Shown here piece by piece: positions 37,355-37,380 of a stretch of 37,380 bases of DNA. The stretch is from positions 1 to 37,380 of the forward strand of contig CALBDV010000650.1 in the NCBI GenBank assembly GCA_937927565.1, read 5' to 3'. Source of the stretch: an uncultured Holophagales bacterium (GTDB taxonomy: Bacteria; Acidobacteriota; Thermoanaerobaculia; UBA5066). Position 1 is the stretch's first letter, and every line of letters begins with the position of its first letter. Made by a program: the position numbers and the translations under genes. The notes under the pieces were generated by a model. That model was not told the origin of the DNA, searched no databases, and was given only the letters and a program-made list of their open reading frames with translations.

Positions 37355-37380
37355 ATGTCGAAAGGCTCCGCCCCCACCAT
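37355..37380 (+). CDS. Start of a gene cut by the window end
   Basis: ATG at 37355 opens MSKGSAPT and continues past the window. It is called only because a -10-like TAAATT stands 8 bases upstream in the same arrangement as at other starts. The product is unknown. Confidence 0.4.

Noticed and set aside
1..37380. CRISPR arrays, tRNA/rRNA genes, insertion sequences, prophage or attachment sites
   Set aside because: I looked for regularly spaced direct repeats, tRNA-like cloverleafs, transposase or integrase motifs and terminal inverted repeats, and saw none.

Overview
This 37.4 kb window is a dense, GC-rich (about two thirds G+C or more, judged by eye) bacterial chromosome segment. I find about 28 protein genes plus two small or partial ones. 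I see no tRNA, rRNA, CRISPR array, insertion sequence, integrase or phage gene, and no gene-free stretch longer than about 200 bases. The gene mix suggests an Acidobacteriota-like organism, perhaps of the Thermoanaerobaculia/Holophagae kind: a DUF4388 protein, a TMTC-type O-mannosyltransferase-like TPR protein, a very large sigma54 activator, secreted proteins with repeated modules and a glutaryl-CoA dehydrogenase. LpxH points to a Gram-negative envelope. The taxonomic call is inference, and Myxococcota-like lineages are an alternative.

Layout. 1-1374: a Spy/LTxxQ periplasmic protein (-) and a divergent unknown secreted protein (+). 1375-5033 (-): a two-gene ABC-2 exporter behind a glycosyltransferase/YdjC-type deacetylase pair. 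5079-5771 (+): a methyltransferase. 5734-8799 (-): a secreted subtilisin-like protease with a duplicated C-terminal module. 8896-17095 (+): lpxH-aroA, a 1296-residue sigma54 regulator, a short upstream ORF and the TMTC-like membrane TPR protein. 17107-23077 (-): a six-gene chain (UPF0104 flippase-like protein, nrdR, hsp20, lon, thiL, DUF2062) in which every junction is a 4-base stop/start overlap. 23131-25916 (+): an HDAC-fold deacetylase, then a secreted four-repeat protein with its own near-consensus promoter and intrinsic terminator. 25920-28466 (-): an XPD/DinG-type iron-sulfur helicase fused to an N-terminal PD-(D/E)XK nuclease domain. 28506-31350 (+): a PBP4-type D,D-carboxypeptidase and a SpoIIE-type phosphatase. 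31357-32328 (-): a sugar-nucleotide epimerase. 32351-32974 (+): a 3-methyladenine DNA glycosylase. 32958-36940 (-): glutaryl-CoA dehydrogenase, then a DUF4388 protein and a GAF-GGDEF cyclase. 37048-37380 (+): a small unknown protein and the first codons of another gene.

Themes. The genes are mostly housekeeping and envelope functions: lipid A, shikimate, thiamine, proteostasis, dNTP control, peptidoglycan trimming and signalling. The most distinctive features are non-coding. Many first-in-operon genes carry a TANNNT -10-like hexamer only about 5-10 bases before an ATG or GTG start, which suggests leaderless or nearly leaderless mRNAs. Clear Shine-Dalgarno sequences appear at only some genes. 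Downstream genes are joined by 4-base ATGA/GTGA overlaps. All six convergent gene pairs abut or overlap (-38 to +11 bases), so 3' ends must lie inside opposing genes, and one well-formed terminator does. A perfect 15-bp palindrome sits almost exactly midway between two divergent starts at 23077 and 23131. I did not find an obvious new defence or mobile system. The best candidates for something under-described are the four-repeat secreted protein, the nuclease-helicase fusion and the leaderless/overlap gene architecture.
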